Assembly: GCA_020248985.1 (NCBI GenBank) | Contig: JADCGL010000004.1 | Location: 1 to 64,000 of the forward strand | Direction of reading: 5' to 3' | DNA: 64,000 nt | DNA from: Telmatospirillum sp. | GTDB taxonomy: Bacteria; Pseudomonadota; Alphaproteobacteria; CACIAM-22H2 | Shown here: piece by piece, positions 45,905 through 52,935 of the stretch | Position numbering within the stretch: the stretch's first letter is position 1 | How the letters are laid out: every line of letters begins with the position of its first letter | The notes under the pieces: generated by a model | The model's input: only the letters and a program-made list of their open reading frames with translations | What the model was told of the DNA's origin: nothing | The model's database searches: none | Translations under genes and position numbers: made by a program

Positions 45905-45925
45905 GCGTGCCTCGTGCGCAGGCGC

Positions 45926-46324
45926 TTAGAGGTCCGCGCCGGCATCGGCATCTTCGGCACCGCCTGCCAGCTTGTCCTCGGCGTCTTCGATTTCCATTTC
46001 GTCTTCGATGCCGTCGCGCGTCGCGTCTTCCGGCACGCCCGCGATGTCGCGGTCGGCGGCGAGCAGTTCCATCGCGTCGTCTTCCGGCTCTTCGCTTTCG
46101 ACCTGGCGCTGCAGGCCCTGCACGACCGATTGGCGCAGAATGTCGAGATCGAGCGAGTTTTCGGCGATCTCGCGAAGCGCGATGACCGGGTTCTTGTCGT
46201 TGTCCTTCTCGACCGTCAGCGGCGAGCCCGCCTGGATCTCGCGCGCGCGCTGGGCCGCAAGCATCACCAGTTCGAACCGGTTGGGGATGCGGACAACGCA
46301 GTCTTCGACGGTTACGCGAGCCAT
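45926..46324 (-). CDS. rpoZ: RNA polymerase omega subunit
   Basis: This 132-residue omega subunit starts [20 protein letters not shown] and continues with [11 protein letters not shown] and [11 protein letters not shown], the conserved segments that wrap beta-prime. The C-terminal 55 residues are an acidic, low-complexity tail longer than that of E. coli omega. It lies 21 bases upstream of rel, the conserved rpoZ-rel pair, linking polymerase assembly with alarmone control. Confidence 0.94.
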   Translation of the reverse strand: MARVTVEDCVVRIPNRFELVMLAAQRAREIQAGSPLTVEKDNDKNPVIALREIAENSLDLDILRQSVVQGLQRQVESEEPEDDAMELLAADRDIAGVPEDATRDGIEDEMEIEDAEDKLAGGAEDADAGADL

Positions 46325-46434
46325 GCGGTCAAACTCCAATAATCAAAAGCGCATATGCGCCAAACAGGGGCAAAGAATATACAAGCCGCTGCAGCGCAAC
46401 ACAACCCCTTTTCGCGCCGAAATCCTTTGCGCAA

Positions 46435-46941
46435 TCAAGCGCTTGGCGGTGCGAGCGGGCGGCAGATCGTATCGCCGGGCAAAGCCGCGATCAAATCCCG
46501 CACGCTGGTACCGCTCGCCGGATGTCGCCAATCGGGCGCGATTTCCGCCAACGGCAACAGCACGAACGCGCGCGTGGCCATGCGCGGATGCGGCAATTCG
46601 GGCGCCGCTTGCGGCGGGGCCCGCAGCATGCCGTCGTAGTCGAGAAGATCGAGATCGAGCGTGCGCGCGGCGTTGCGCTGGCCGCGCACGCGCCCGAATT
46701 CCTGTTCGAGCGCGTGCAGATGGCCAAGCAATGCCACCGAATCGCGCGCGGTCTCGAGCCGCACGACGGCGTTCGCGTACCAAGGCTGGTCCGACGGCGG
46801 CCAAGGCGGGCTCTCCCAAATGCGCGAGGCGGCCGCCACGCGCGTGGGGTCCGCATCGAGCCGCTCAATCGCTGCACGCACGGTTGCAGCCGCCGAGCCG
46901 GCCAGGCCCGGCAGATTGGCGCCGAGGGCAACGAGGATCAA
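46435..46941 (-). CDS. folK: HPPK, folate biosynthesis
   Basis: This 168-residue 2-amino-4-hydroxy-6-hydroxymethyldihydropteridine pyrophosphokinase transfers pyrophosphate from ATP in folate synthesis. The start is taken as TTG at 46941 because it gives MILVALGANLPG, the usual family N-terminus, with GGAG upstream. The conserved RTLDLDLLDYDG (metal-binding aspartates) and LPHPRMATRAFVLLPLAEIA blocks are present. It is divergent from the NYN gene. Confidence 0.93.
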   Translation of the reverse strand: MILVALGANLPGLAGSAAATVRAAIERLDADPTRVAAASRIWESPPWPPSDQPWYANAVVRLETARDSVALLGHLHALEQEFGRVRGQRNAARTLDLDLLDYDGMLRAPPQAAPELPHPRMATRAFVLLPLAEIAPDWRHPASGTSVRDLIAALPGDTICRPLAPPSA

Positions 46942-47040
46942 ACGCCAAACTCCGTATTGAACCCTATGGCCAATAACGCTAAAGAACGCGCGACGCATTT
47001 TGAAACGCGCGCATATTCGCTTTTGCAAAAGGAAATTCGC

Positions 47041-47631
47041 ATGGCCTTCTATCCCCAGGAACGTCTGGCGCTGTTCATCGACGGGCCCAATCTCTACAAC
47101 GCCGCGCGCGGCCTCAATTTCGACATCGACTACCGGCGGCTCCTGCAGCTGTTCCAGAGCAAAGGCCGCCTCATCCGCGCCTTCTACTACACGGCACTGG
47201 CCGAAGAACAGGACTACTCGCCGATCCGCCCGCTCGTCGACTGGCTCGACTACAACGGCTTCACGATGGTCACGAAGCCGATGAAGGAATTCACGGACGC
47301 CACCGGCCGGCGCCGTTTCCGCGGCAGCATGGACATCGAGCTTGCCGTCGACATGATGGATCTGGCCGACAAGCTCGACCATGTCGTGCTGTTTTCGGGC
47401 GACGGCGATTTCTGCCGCCTCGTGGAAGCCGTGCAGCGGCGCGGCGTGCGCGTGACGGTCGTCTCGACGATCCGCTCGCAGCCGCCGATGGCGTCGGACG
47501 ATCTGCGCCGCCAGGCCGACATGTTCGTCGATCTGTTCGACCTCGCCGCCCACATCTCGCGGCCCGGCGGGCGCGATGGCGCCAGCGGCCAGCCCAACAC
47601 GCTGCCGCCAAGCGACGCCCCGCCCGCATAA
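47041..47631 (+). CDS. NYN-domain (LabA-like) RNase-type protein
   Basis: This 196-residue protein has a PIN/NYN fold: ALFIDGPNLYNAA with the first catalytic aspartate, GSMDIELAVDMM and LFSGDGDFCRLV with further acidic residues. The family includes metal-dependent RNases acting on cytoplasmic RNA. AAGGA lies eight bases before the ATG. The C-terminal 30 residues are proline/glycine-rich and probably disordered. It is followed by a uracil-DNA glycosylase in the same direction. Proteins of this type commonly sit near folK and rpoZ in alphaproteobacteria. Confidence 0.88.
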   Translation: MAFYPQERLALFIDGPNLYNAARGLNFDIDYRRLLQLFQSKGRLIRAFYYTALAEEQDYSPIRPLVDWLDYNGFTMVTKPMKEFTDATGRRRFRGSMDIELAVDMMDLADKLDHVVLFSGDGDFCRLVEAVQRRGVRVTVVSTIRSQPPMASDDLRRQADMFVDLFDLAAHISRPGGRDGASGQPNTLPPSDAPPA

Positions 47632-47643
47632 AAGGGCACAAAC

Positions 47644-48294
47644 TTGCCCGCCAACGAACCGTCGCGGAACTGCCCGCTCTGCCCCAGGCTGGCGGCGTTC
47701 CGCGACGATCTGCGCAAGCAGCATCCGGCCTGGCACAATGCGCCCGTGCCGGGTTTCGGCCCTGCAACCGCACGTTTGCTGATTCTGGGCCTCGCCCCAG
47801 GGCTTAAGGGGGCCAACCGCACGGGCCGCCCCTTCACGGGCGATTTTGCGGGCGACCTGCTGTTTGCCACGCTCAAAAAATTCGGCTTCGCGACCGGCAC
47901 CTACATCGCGGGCCGCGAGGATGCGGCTTGGGTGCCGGACGATGTGGCGCTTGTCGATGCGCGCATCACGAATGCCGTACGCTGTCTGCCGCCCGCCAAC
48001 AAACCGCTGCCGGCTGAAGAAAAAACCTGCCGCCCGTTTCTGGCCGGCGAGCTTTCCGCCATGCCGAAGCTGAAAGCGATCCTGGCCCTGGGCCACCTCG
48101 CCCACAACGCGGTGCTGAAGACGCTCGCCCTCAAGCCCGCCCAAGCCAAGTTCGCACATGGCGCCGTTCACGAATTGCCGGGCGGCCTGATCCTCGCCGA
48201 CAGCTATCATTGCTCGCGCTACAACACGAATACCGGCGTGCTGACGACTACCATGTTCGAAGCCGTATTCGCCGGCATCAAGGCAAGGCTGTAG
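47644..48294 (+). CDS. Uracil-DNA glycosylase, family 5 (UDGb-like)
   Basis: This 216-residue base-excision enzyme removes uracil and related lesions from DNA. Four cysteines (C10, C13, C114, C129) fit a 4Fe-4S cluster. Motif 1 is GLAPGLKGANRTGRPF and the late loop is HCSRYNTNTGVLT, the family-5 pattern with NTNTG. Translation appears to start at TTG 47644, 12 bases after the NYN stop, so the two genes are probably co-transcribed. Confidence 0.9.
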   Translation: MPANEPSRNCPLCPRLAAFRDDLRKQHPAWHNAPVPGFGPATARLLILGLAPGLKGANRTGRPFTGDFAGDLLFATLKKFGFATGTYIAGREDAAWVPDDVALVDARITNAVRCLPPANKPLPAEEKTCRPFLAGELSAMPKLKAILALGHLAHNAVLKTLALKPAQAKFAHGAVHELPGGLILADSYHCSRYNTNTGVLTTTMFEAVFAGIKARL

Positions 48295-48351
48295 GCGCCG
48301 GCCCCGTCTGCGCACTTGCTTCGCACCGGCCGAACCTGCGTATGGTGGGGG

Positions 48352-48939
48352 ATGACATTCTCCCTGCATCATCTCCGGAACTTCGTTCTCCCGCGCGCTC
48401 GTGCGCTCTTCGGTGTGCTGCTGCTCGCATTGGCGGCAGGTGCCTGCACGGGCATTCCCAAGGGTGTGGCCCCCATCGATGGATTCGACGTTCAGCGCTA
48501 CAAGGGCGAATGGTTCGAGATCATGCGGCTCGACCATAGTTTCGAGCGCGGGCTTTCCAACGTCACCGCCACCTACACGCTGCGCGACGACGGCTCGGTC
48601 GGCGTTCTCAATCGCGGGTTCGACGCCAAGAACTGCCGCTGGAAAGAAGCCACGGGGCGCGCCGTATTCCAGGGGGCACCCGACGTTGCGAGCCTGTCTG
48701 TCACGTTCTTCTGGCCGTTCGCGGGCGGCTACCATGTGCTCGCCCTCGACAAGCAGGATTACCGTTGGGCTTTGATCTCGGGGCCGACGCGCGGCTATTT
48801 GTGGCTTCTCGCCCGGCGGCCCGATCTTGCGCCCGAAATCCGCAACCGCCTTGTCGAACAGGCGCGCGGGCTCGGCTTTCCGACCGCAGAGCTGATCCTG
48901 GTCGAACACGGGCCGTTGCCTTGCGTGCCCCAGCCTTGA
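48352..48939 (+). CDS. blc: Lipocalin family lipoprotein (Blc-like)
   Basis: This 195-residue protein has a signal peptide ending in a lipobox-like AAGAC (cysteine near residue 32). A lipocalin fold follows, with the first motif YKGEWFEIMRLDHSFERGLS and the later DYRWALISGPTRGYLWLLAR, matching bacterial Blc. It is an outer-membrane lipoprotein likely to bind hydrophobic ligands such as lysophospholipids. The start ATG at 48352 is preceded by a GGTGGGG sequence. Confidence 0.9.
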   Translation: MTFSLHHLRNFVLPRARALFGVLLLALAAGACTGIPKGVAPIDGFDVQRYKGEWFEIMRLDHSFERGLSNVTATYTLRDDGSVGVLNRGFDAKNCRWKEATGRAVFQGAPDVASLSVTFFWPFAGGYHVLALDKQDYRWALISGPTRGYLWLLARRPDLAPEIRNRLVEQARGLGFPTAELILVEHGPLPCVPQP

Positions 48940-48986
48940 TTCAAACGCCCTGATCCAAGCGCTGCGATCCTGCGTAACGTAAAACC

Positions 48987-49757
48987 ATGAACGACCGTCT
49001 TCGCCAGATCCTAAATCTCGTGCTCGCCGTGGCACAGTTTGCCGCCCCCGGCTTCTCTGCCGTCACCGGCATTGGCGGGCCGATCGGGCGGCGCGCGATC
49101 GACGGCGGATTCCTGCCGCCCGAACAGCCGGCCGGCTGGGCGTTTTCGATCTGGTTCCCGATTTTTGCGCTCGGGCTCGCCTATGCGGTGCACCAGGCCC
49201 TGCCGAGCGCGCGGGAAAACCCGGTCTATCGGCGCATCGGGGCCGCGACCGCCGCAATGTTCGCGGCCGGCACGGCCTGGATGCTGTGGACGCAGATTTT
49301 CGGCTCGTCGGTCGTGTTGCTGCCGCTGATCTTCGGCATGTATGCGGCGACGATGATCGCCAGTGCGCGGCTCTCGGGTTTTGCCCTCGAAGGGCGCCTG
49401 CCGCGCCTGCTGCCCGTGCTGCTCGGACTGCAAGGCGGGTGGCTCACGGCGGCGATCATGCTGAACACGACTTCGGTCGTGCGCGGCAGCATGGCCGAGC
49501 CGTTCGGCGTGCCCATGGCCGTGTATGCGCTGGCCACGCTGCTGCCCGCGACCGTGCTCGCCATGGCGACGATCCTGGCGCGCCGCGCCAATGGCTGGTT
49601 CGTGTTCGCGTTCGGCTGGGCGCTGGTCGCCATCGCCTTCACGAATATCGTGACCCAGCCCAATTGGCCGATCGCCGCCGCCACGCTTGCCGCACTCGGC
49701 GCCATCGTGCTCGGCCATCAAAACTTTATACGAACATTGAAGATTAAGGAAATTTAG
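48987..49757 (+). CDS. TspO/MBR-like membrane protein
   Basis: This 256-residue membrane protein has about seven hydrophobic segments. The PPEQPAGWAFSIWFPIFALG stretch (about residues 44-63) is the tryptophan-rich motif seen in TspO-related proteins of the longer, seven-helix type, whereas classical TspO has five helices. TspO proteins bind porphyrins, but the role of the long form is uncertain. The last helix is followed by the plus-strand end and then AT-rich, repeat-bearing sequence. Confidence 0.7.
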   Translation: MNDRLRQILNLVLAVAQFAAPGFSAVTGIGGPIGRRAIDGGFLPPEQPAGWAFSIWFPIFALGLAYAVHQALPSARENPVYRRIGAATAAMFAAGTAWMLWTQIFGSSVVLLPLIFGMYAATMIASARLSGFALEGRLPRLLPVLLGLQGGWLTAAIMLNTTSVVRGSMAEPFGVPMAVYALATLLPATVLAMATILARRANGWFVFAFGWALVAIAFTNIVTQPNWPIAAATLAALGAIVLGHQNFIRTLKIKEI

Positions 49758-49873
49758 TCTAGAGTGATTTTTAGCTCTATTCGGCCGCCGCCGAAGCGGG
49801 CGCGCTGTTTGACATCGTGAATCTCGAGGGCCTTTTGGCCCATTTTTGGCGACCGGCGAAAAACCCGTCACAT

Positions 49874-49978
49874 GTAACCTATTTCAGAGGTTAATCTTTT
49901 AAAATCAGATGCTTGTAGCTCAATCCTCACAACAATGTAACCTGGGGCAACCTATTCTGACGCCTTTGGTAACCTATT
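49874..49978. repeat. Short repeat cluster GYAACCTATT
   Basis: The decamer GTAACCTATT or GCAACCTATT occurs at 49874-49883, 49947-49956 and 49969-49978, with a partial copy at 49937-49943. It occurs again at 50866-50875 inside the kinase 3' end. The copies at 49969 and 50866 lie just outside the GNAT relic and the intact GNAT stop respectively, so they may mark the edge of a duplicated unit. The rest of 49758-50010 has no gene. Confidence 0.6.
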
Positions 49979-50010
49979 GTCGCCGGTCGCCGTCGCCTAA
50001 TTCGCGGGGC

Positions 50011-50341
50011 CGTCAGACGATATTGAGGCTGTGGAACATCAAGCGCCGCCAGCCCCCGCGCAGCGGATAGTGCCGCTCGACTTGGCCTTGCGGCACGAAG
50101 CCGAGCTTGGCCAGCACGCGCTCGGAAGCCCGGTTGCCGGGGAAAGTTTCGGCCACCATCTGGCGGGCCCCCAAGCTGCGCGCGCGCGTGCGATGCAGGC
50201 CTGGCCCGCCTCGGTCGCGTAGCCGAGGCCGTTCGTGCCGATGAAGCTGCCGTTGGCCAAAACACAGCGCGAAGACGTGCCCGCCAGGGCCGGTGCGCAG
50301 CTCGATCTATTCGGCGGCCGCCTTCGCCGTCAACGGATCGG
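50011..50341 (-). pseudogene. Decayed copy of GNAT gene 3' part
   Basis: Read on the minus strand, this segment is a diverged copy of the 3' two-thirds of the GNAT gene at 50888-51427 (matching its 50888-51276 part). It lacks 63 bases present in the intact gene between 51105 and 51170 and carries small insertions near 50190 and 50260 that break the frame. It has no start region. It lies on the far side of the small kinase gene, in the same orientation as the intact gene. Confidence 0.85.
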
Positions 50342-50373
50342 TTATATAACAGGCCACACCACATGGAGCACTG

Positions 50374-50901
50374 ATGCTAATCATCTTCGGCGGCCGGCCT
50401 GGAACGGGCAAGACAACATTGGCACGGGCACTGGCGCAGCAGCTCGCCGCGACGCATCTGCGCGTGGACACCATAGAACAGGCCCTGAAGGCGACGCTCG
50501 GCGACAGGATCGGCGCGGCCGGCTATGGCGTCGCACAGCAGGTTGCCACCGACAATCTGCGGCTCGGCCTGACCGTGATCGCCGACAGCGTCAACCCGGT
50601 GGCGGCCAGCCGTGCCGGCTGGCGCGCGGCGGCAGCGGCGGCCAGTGCGCAGGCCATCGAAATCGAGGTGGTCTGTTCCGATGCGGCCGAACATCGCCGC
50701 CGGGTGGAGACACGGCAGGCCGATATTCCCGGCCATGTGTTGCCGCGCTGGCAGGATGTACTGGCGATGGATTTCGAGCCCTGGACGGTCGACCATGTGA
50801 TCGATACCGCCGGGCGCAGCATCGCAACCCTTTCCGCCGATCTGGCGGTATTGTTGCCGGTCCCCGCAACCTATTTCCGGGGCGGCGTCAGGCGATCGTG
50901 A
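50374..50901 (+). CDS. Small P-loop kinase (zeta/shikimate-kinase-like)
   Basis: This 175-residue protein starts MLIIFGGRPGTGKTTLARAL, with Walker A GRPGTGKT at residues 7-14, and has the layout of small nucleoside/metabolite or zeta-toxin-like kinases. An ADSVNP segment (about 70) and an RRRVETRQADIPGH lid-like region (about 109) follow. The substrate is unknown: it could phosphorylate an antibiotic, a nucleotide or a sugar. GGAG precedes the ATG. It converges with, and overlaps by 14 bases, the intact GNAT gene, and lies between that gene and its decayed copy. Confidence 0.8.
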   Translation: MLIIFGGRPGTGKTTLARALAQQLAATHLRVDTIEQALKATLGDRIGAAGYGVAQQVATDNLRLGLTVIADSVNPVAASRAGWRAAAAAASAQAIEIEVVCSDAAEHRRRVETRQADIPGHVLPRWQDVLAMDFEPWTVDHVIDTAGRSIATLSADLAVLLPVPATYFRGGVRRS

Positions 50902-51427
50902 GGCTGTGGAACATCAAGCGTCGCCAGCCGCCGCGCAGCGGATAGTGCCGCTCGACTTGTCCTTGCGGCACGAAGCCGAGCTTGGCCAGCACGCGCTCGG
51001 AAGCCCGATTGCCGGGGAAGGTTTCGGCCACCATCTGGCGGGCCCCCAAGCTGCGCGCGCGCGCGATACAGGCCTCGCCCGCCTCGGTCGCGTAGCCGAG
51101 GCCGCGATAGGCGGCCCCGATCCAGTAGCCGAAGCCGGGCACCCCGTCGCGCGGGCCGCCGAAGCCGCTGGTGCCGATGAAGCTGCCGTCGGCCAGGAAC
51201 AGCGCGAACACATGCCCGCCCGGCCCCGTGCGCAGCTCGATCCATTCGGCCGCCGCTTTCGGCGTCAGCGGATCGGGCATGTGCGAGAGCATGGCGATGG
51301 CCGCTTGGTCCGGCCCCAGCAAAGCCGCGAAGGCCGGCGCATGCGTCGTGCGCAGCGGCGCAAGCAAGAGCCGCGGCGTGGTGAGGCGCACATCGTTGGG
51401 CACGTAGAGGTCGGTCTGCTGGCGCAT
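50888..51427 (-). CDS. GNAT acetyltransferase (RimJ/RimL type)
   Basis: This 179-residue N-acetyltransferase has the RimJ/RimL pattern: RLTTPRLLLAPLRTTHAPAF at the N-terminus, FGYWIGAAYRGLGYATEAG as acetyl-CoA-binding motif A, and NRASERVLAKLGFVPQG near the end. It may acetylate protein N-termini or small molecules. It lies 26 bases after smpB in the same direction. A decayed copy of its 3' part lies beyond the kinase gene. Confidence 0.9.
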   Translation of the reverse strand: MRQQTDLYVPNDVRLTTPRLLLAPLRTTHAPAFAALLGPDQAAIAMLSHMPDPLTPKAAAEWIELRTGPGGHVFALFLADGSFIGTSGFGGPRDGVPGFGYWIGAAYRGLGYATEAGEACIARARSLGARQMVAETFPGNRASERVLAKLGFVPQGQVERHYPLRGGWRRLMFHSLTIA

Positions 51428-51453
51428 GGCTGCCGGACCGCCCGCCCTTGGCC

Positions 51454-51927
51454 CTAACGGCGCGCGGAAAGCAGCCGGGCTTGGCTGCGCTTCCAGTCGC
51501 GCGTGGCGATCGCCTCGCGCTTGTCGGCTTTCTTGCGGCCTTTGGCGAGGCCGAGCTCGAGCTTGGCGATGCCGCGCGCGTTGAAATAGAGCTGCAACGG
51601 CACCAGCGCCATGCCCTCGCGCGTCACCGCCCCGATGAGCTTGTTCATCTCCACGCGGCTCACCAAGAGCTTGCGCGCCCGGCGCGGCTCGTGGTTCTGG
51701 CGGTTGCCGCCGGCATATTCGGGGATATGCGCGTCGATCAGCCACAATTCACCGTTGCGCTCGACCGCATGCGCTTCGCCGATCGCGATCCCGCCCGCCG
51801 CCCGCAGCGATTTGACCTCCGTGCCGGTCAGCACGAGGCCCGCCTCGAGCGTCCGTTCGATCGCAAAATCGTGCCGCGCCTTGCGGTTGGTCGCGGCGAC
51901 CTTGCGGCCTTGGTCGGGTGCCGGCAT
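51454..51927 (-). CDS. smpB: SsrA-binding protein SmpB
   Basis: This 157-residue tmRNA partner rescues stalled ribosomes by trans-translation. It has the OB-fold sequence typical of Smp[41 protein letters not shown] and [20 protein letters not shown], and a basic tail ending RLLSARR. Its ATG abuts the dapA stop, so the two are co-transcribed. The tmRNA gene itself is not in the window. Confidence 0.96.
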   Translation of the reverse strand: MPAPDQGRKVAATNRKARHDFAIERTLEAGLVLTGTEVKSLRAAGGIAIGEAHAVERNGELWLIDAHIPEYAGGNRQNHEPRRARKLLVSRVEMNKLIGAVTREGMALVPLQLYFNARGIAKLELGLAKGRKKADKREAIATRDWKRSQARLLSARR

Positions 51928-52803
51928 TTAGCTCAACAGGCCGGCCCCCTTGAGGGCCGCCTTCACGCGCTCTTTGGTCTGGGGCGCGATCGGCCCCAGC
52001 GGCAGGCGCACTTCGTCGCTGCAAATGCCCAGCAGCGAAGCCGCGTATTTCACCGGCCCCGGGCTCGTTTCGGCGAACAGCGCCTTGTGCAGCGGCATCA
52101 GGCGGTCCTGCAGCTTCAAGGCCGTCTTGCCGTCGCCCTTGAGAGAAGCCGCCTGCATCTTGGCCACGAGCTTGGGTGCAATGTTCCCGGTCACGGAAAT
52201 GCAGCCCACGCCGCCCGTGGCGTTGAACGCGAGTGCCGTGCCGTCGTCGCCGTCGAGCTGGCAGAAATCGGGGCCGCAGGCCAGGCGCTGCAGGCCGGGG
52301 CGCGTCAAGTCGCCGGTCGCGTCTTTGACGCCGACGATGTTCTTGATCTGCGCCAGGCGGCCCATCGTTTCGACCGACATGTCGACCGCACAGCGGCCCG
52401 GGATGTTGTAGATGAAGATCGGGATCTTCACCGACTTCGCGATGGCCTTGTAGTGCAGATAGAGGCCTTCCTGCGTCGGCTTGTTGTAGTAGGGCGTCAC
52501 AACGAGTGCGGCGTCGCAGCCCACACGCTCGGCATGGCGCGTGAGGCTGATCGCCTCTTCGGTCGAGTTCGAGCCCGTCCCCGCCATCACCGGCACGCGG
52601 CCCTTGGCGGCTGCCACGCACATCTCAATCACGGCTTCGTGCTCTTCGTGGCTCAAGGTCGGCGATTCGCCGGTGGTGCCGCAGGGGACGAGCCCGTCCG
52701 TGCCTTCGCGCACCTGCCAGGCTACGAATTTGCGGAACGCCGGCTCGTCGACTTGGCCGTTGCGGAACGGCGTGATGAGCGCGACGAACGAACCCTGGAA
52801 CAT
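51928..52803 (-). CDS. dapA: 4-hydroxy-tetrahydrodipicolinate synthase
   Basis: This 291-residue TIM-barrel aldolase condenses pyruvate with aspartate semialdehyde, the first committed step toward lysine and diaminopimelate. The Schiff-base lysine K160 lies in GVKDATGD. Y132 (IYNIPGR) and the CGTTGESPTLSHEEH block are present. It heads the dapA-smpB-GNAT transcript and is divergent from a lytic transglycosylase gene. Confidence 0.96.
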   Translation of the reverse strand: MFQGSFVALITPFRNGQVDEPAFRKFVAWQVREGTDGLVPCGTTGESPTLSHEEHEAVIEMCVAAAKGRVPVMAGTGSNSTEEAISLTRHAERVGCDAALVVTPYYNKPTQEGLYLHYKAIAKSVKIPIFIYNIPGRCAVDMSVETMGRLAQIKNIVGVKDATGDLTRPGLQRLACGPDFCQLDGDDGTALAFNATGGVGCISVTGNIAPKLVAKMQAASLKGDGKTALKLQDRLMPLHKALFAETSPGPVKYAASLLGICSDEVRLPLGPIAPQTKERVKAALKGAGLLS

Positions 52804-52935
52804 GGCGAATCTCCGGCTTGGAACGGATGGCGGCGGTTGCGGCAAAAGGAGCGCGAAATTAGACCCCTCGTCCCGCTTTCGCAACAAGTGCCTTTGGCTT
52901 GCGCTGGGGCGGCCCCGCGGTCTTAACTGCATGCC

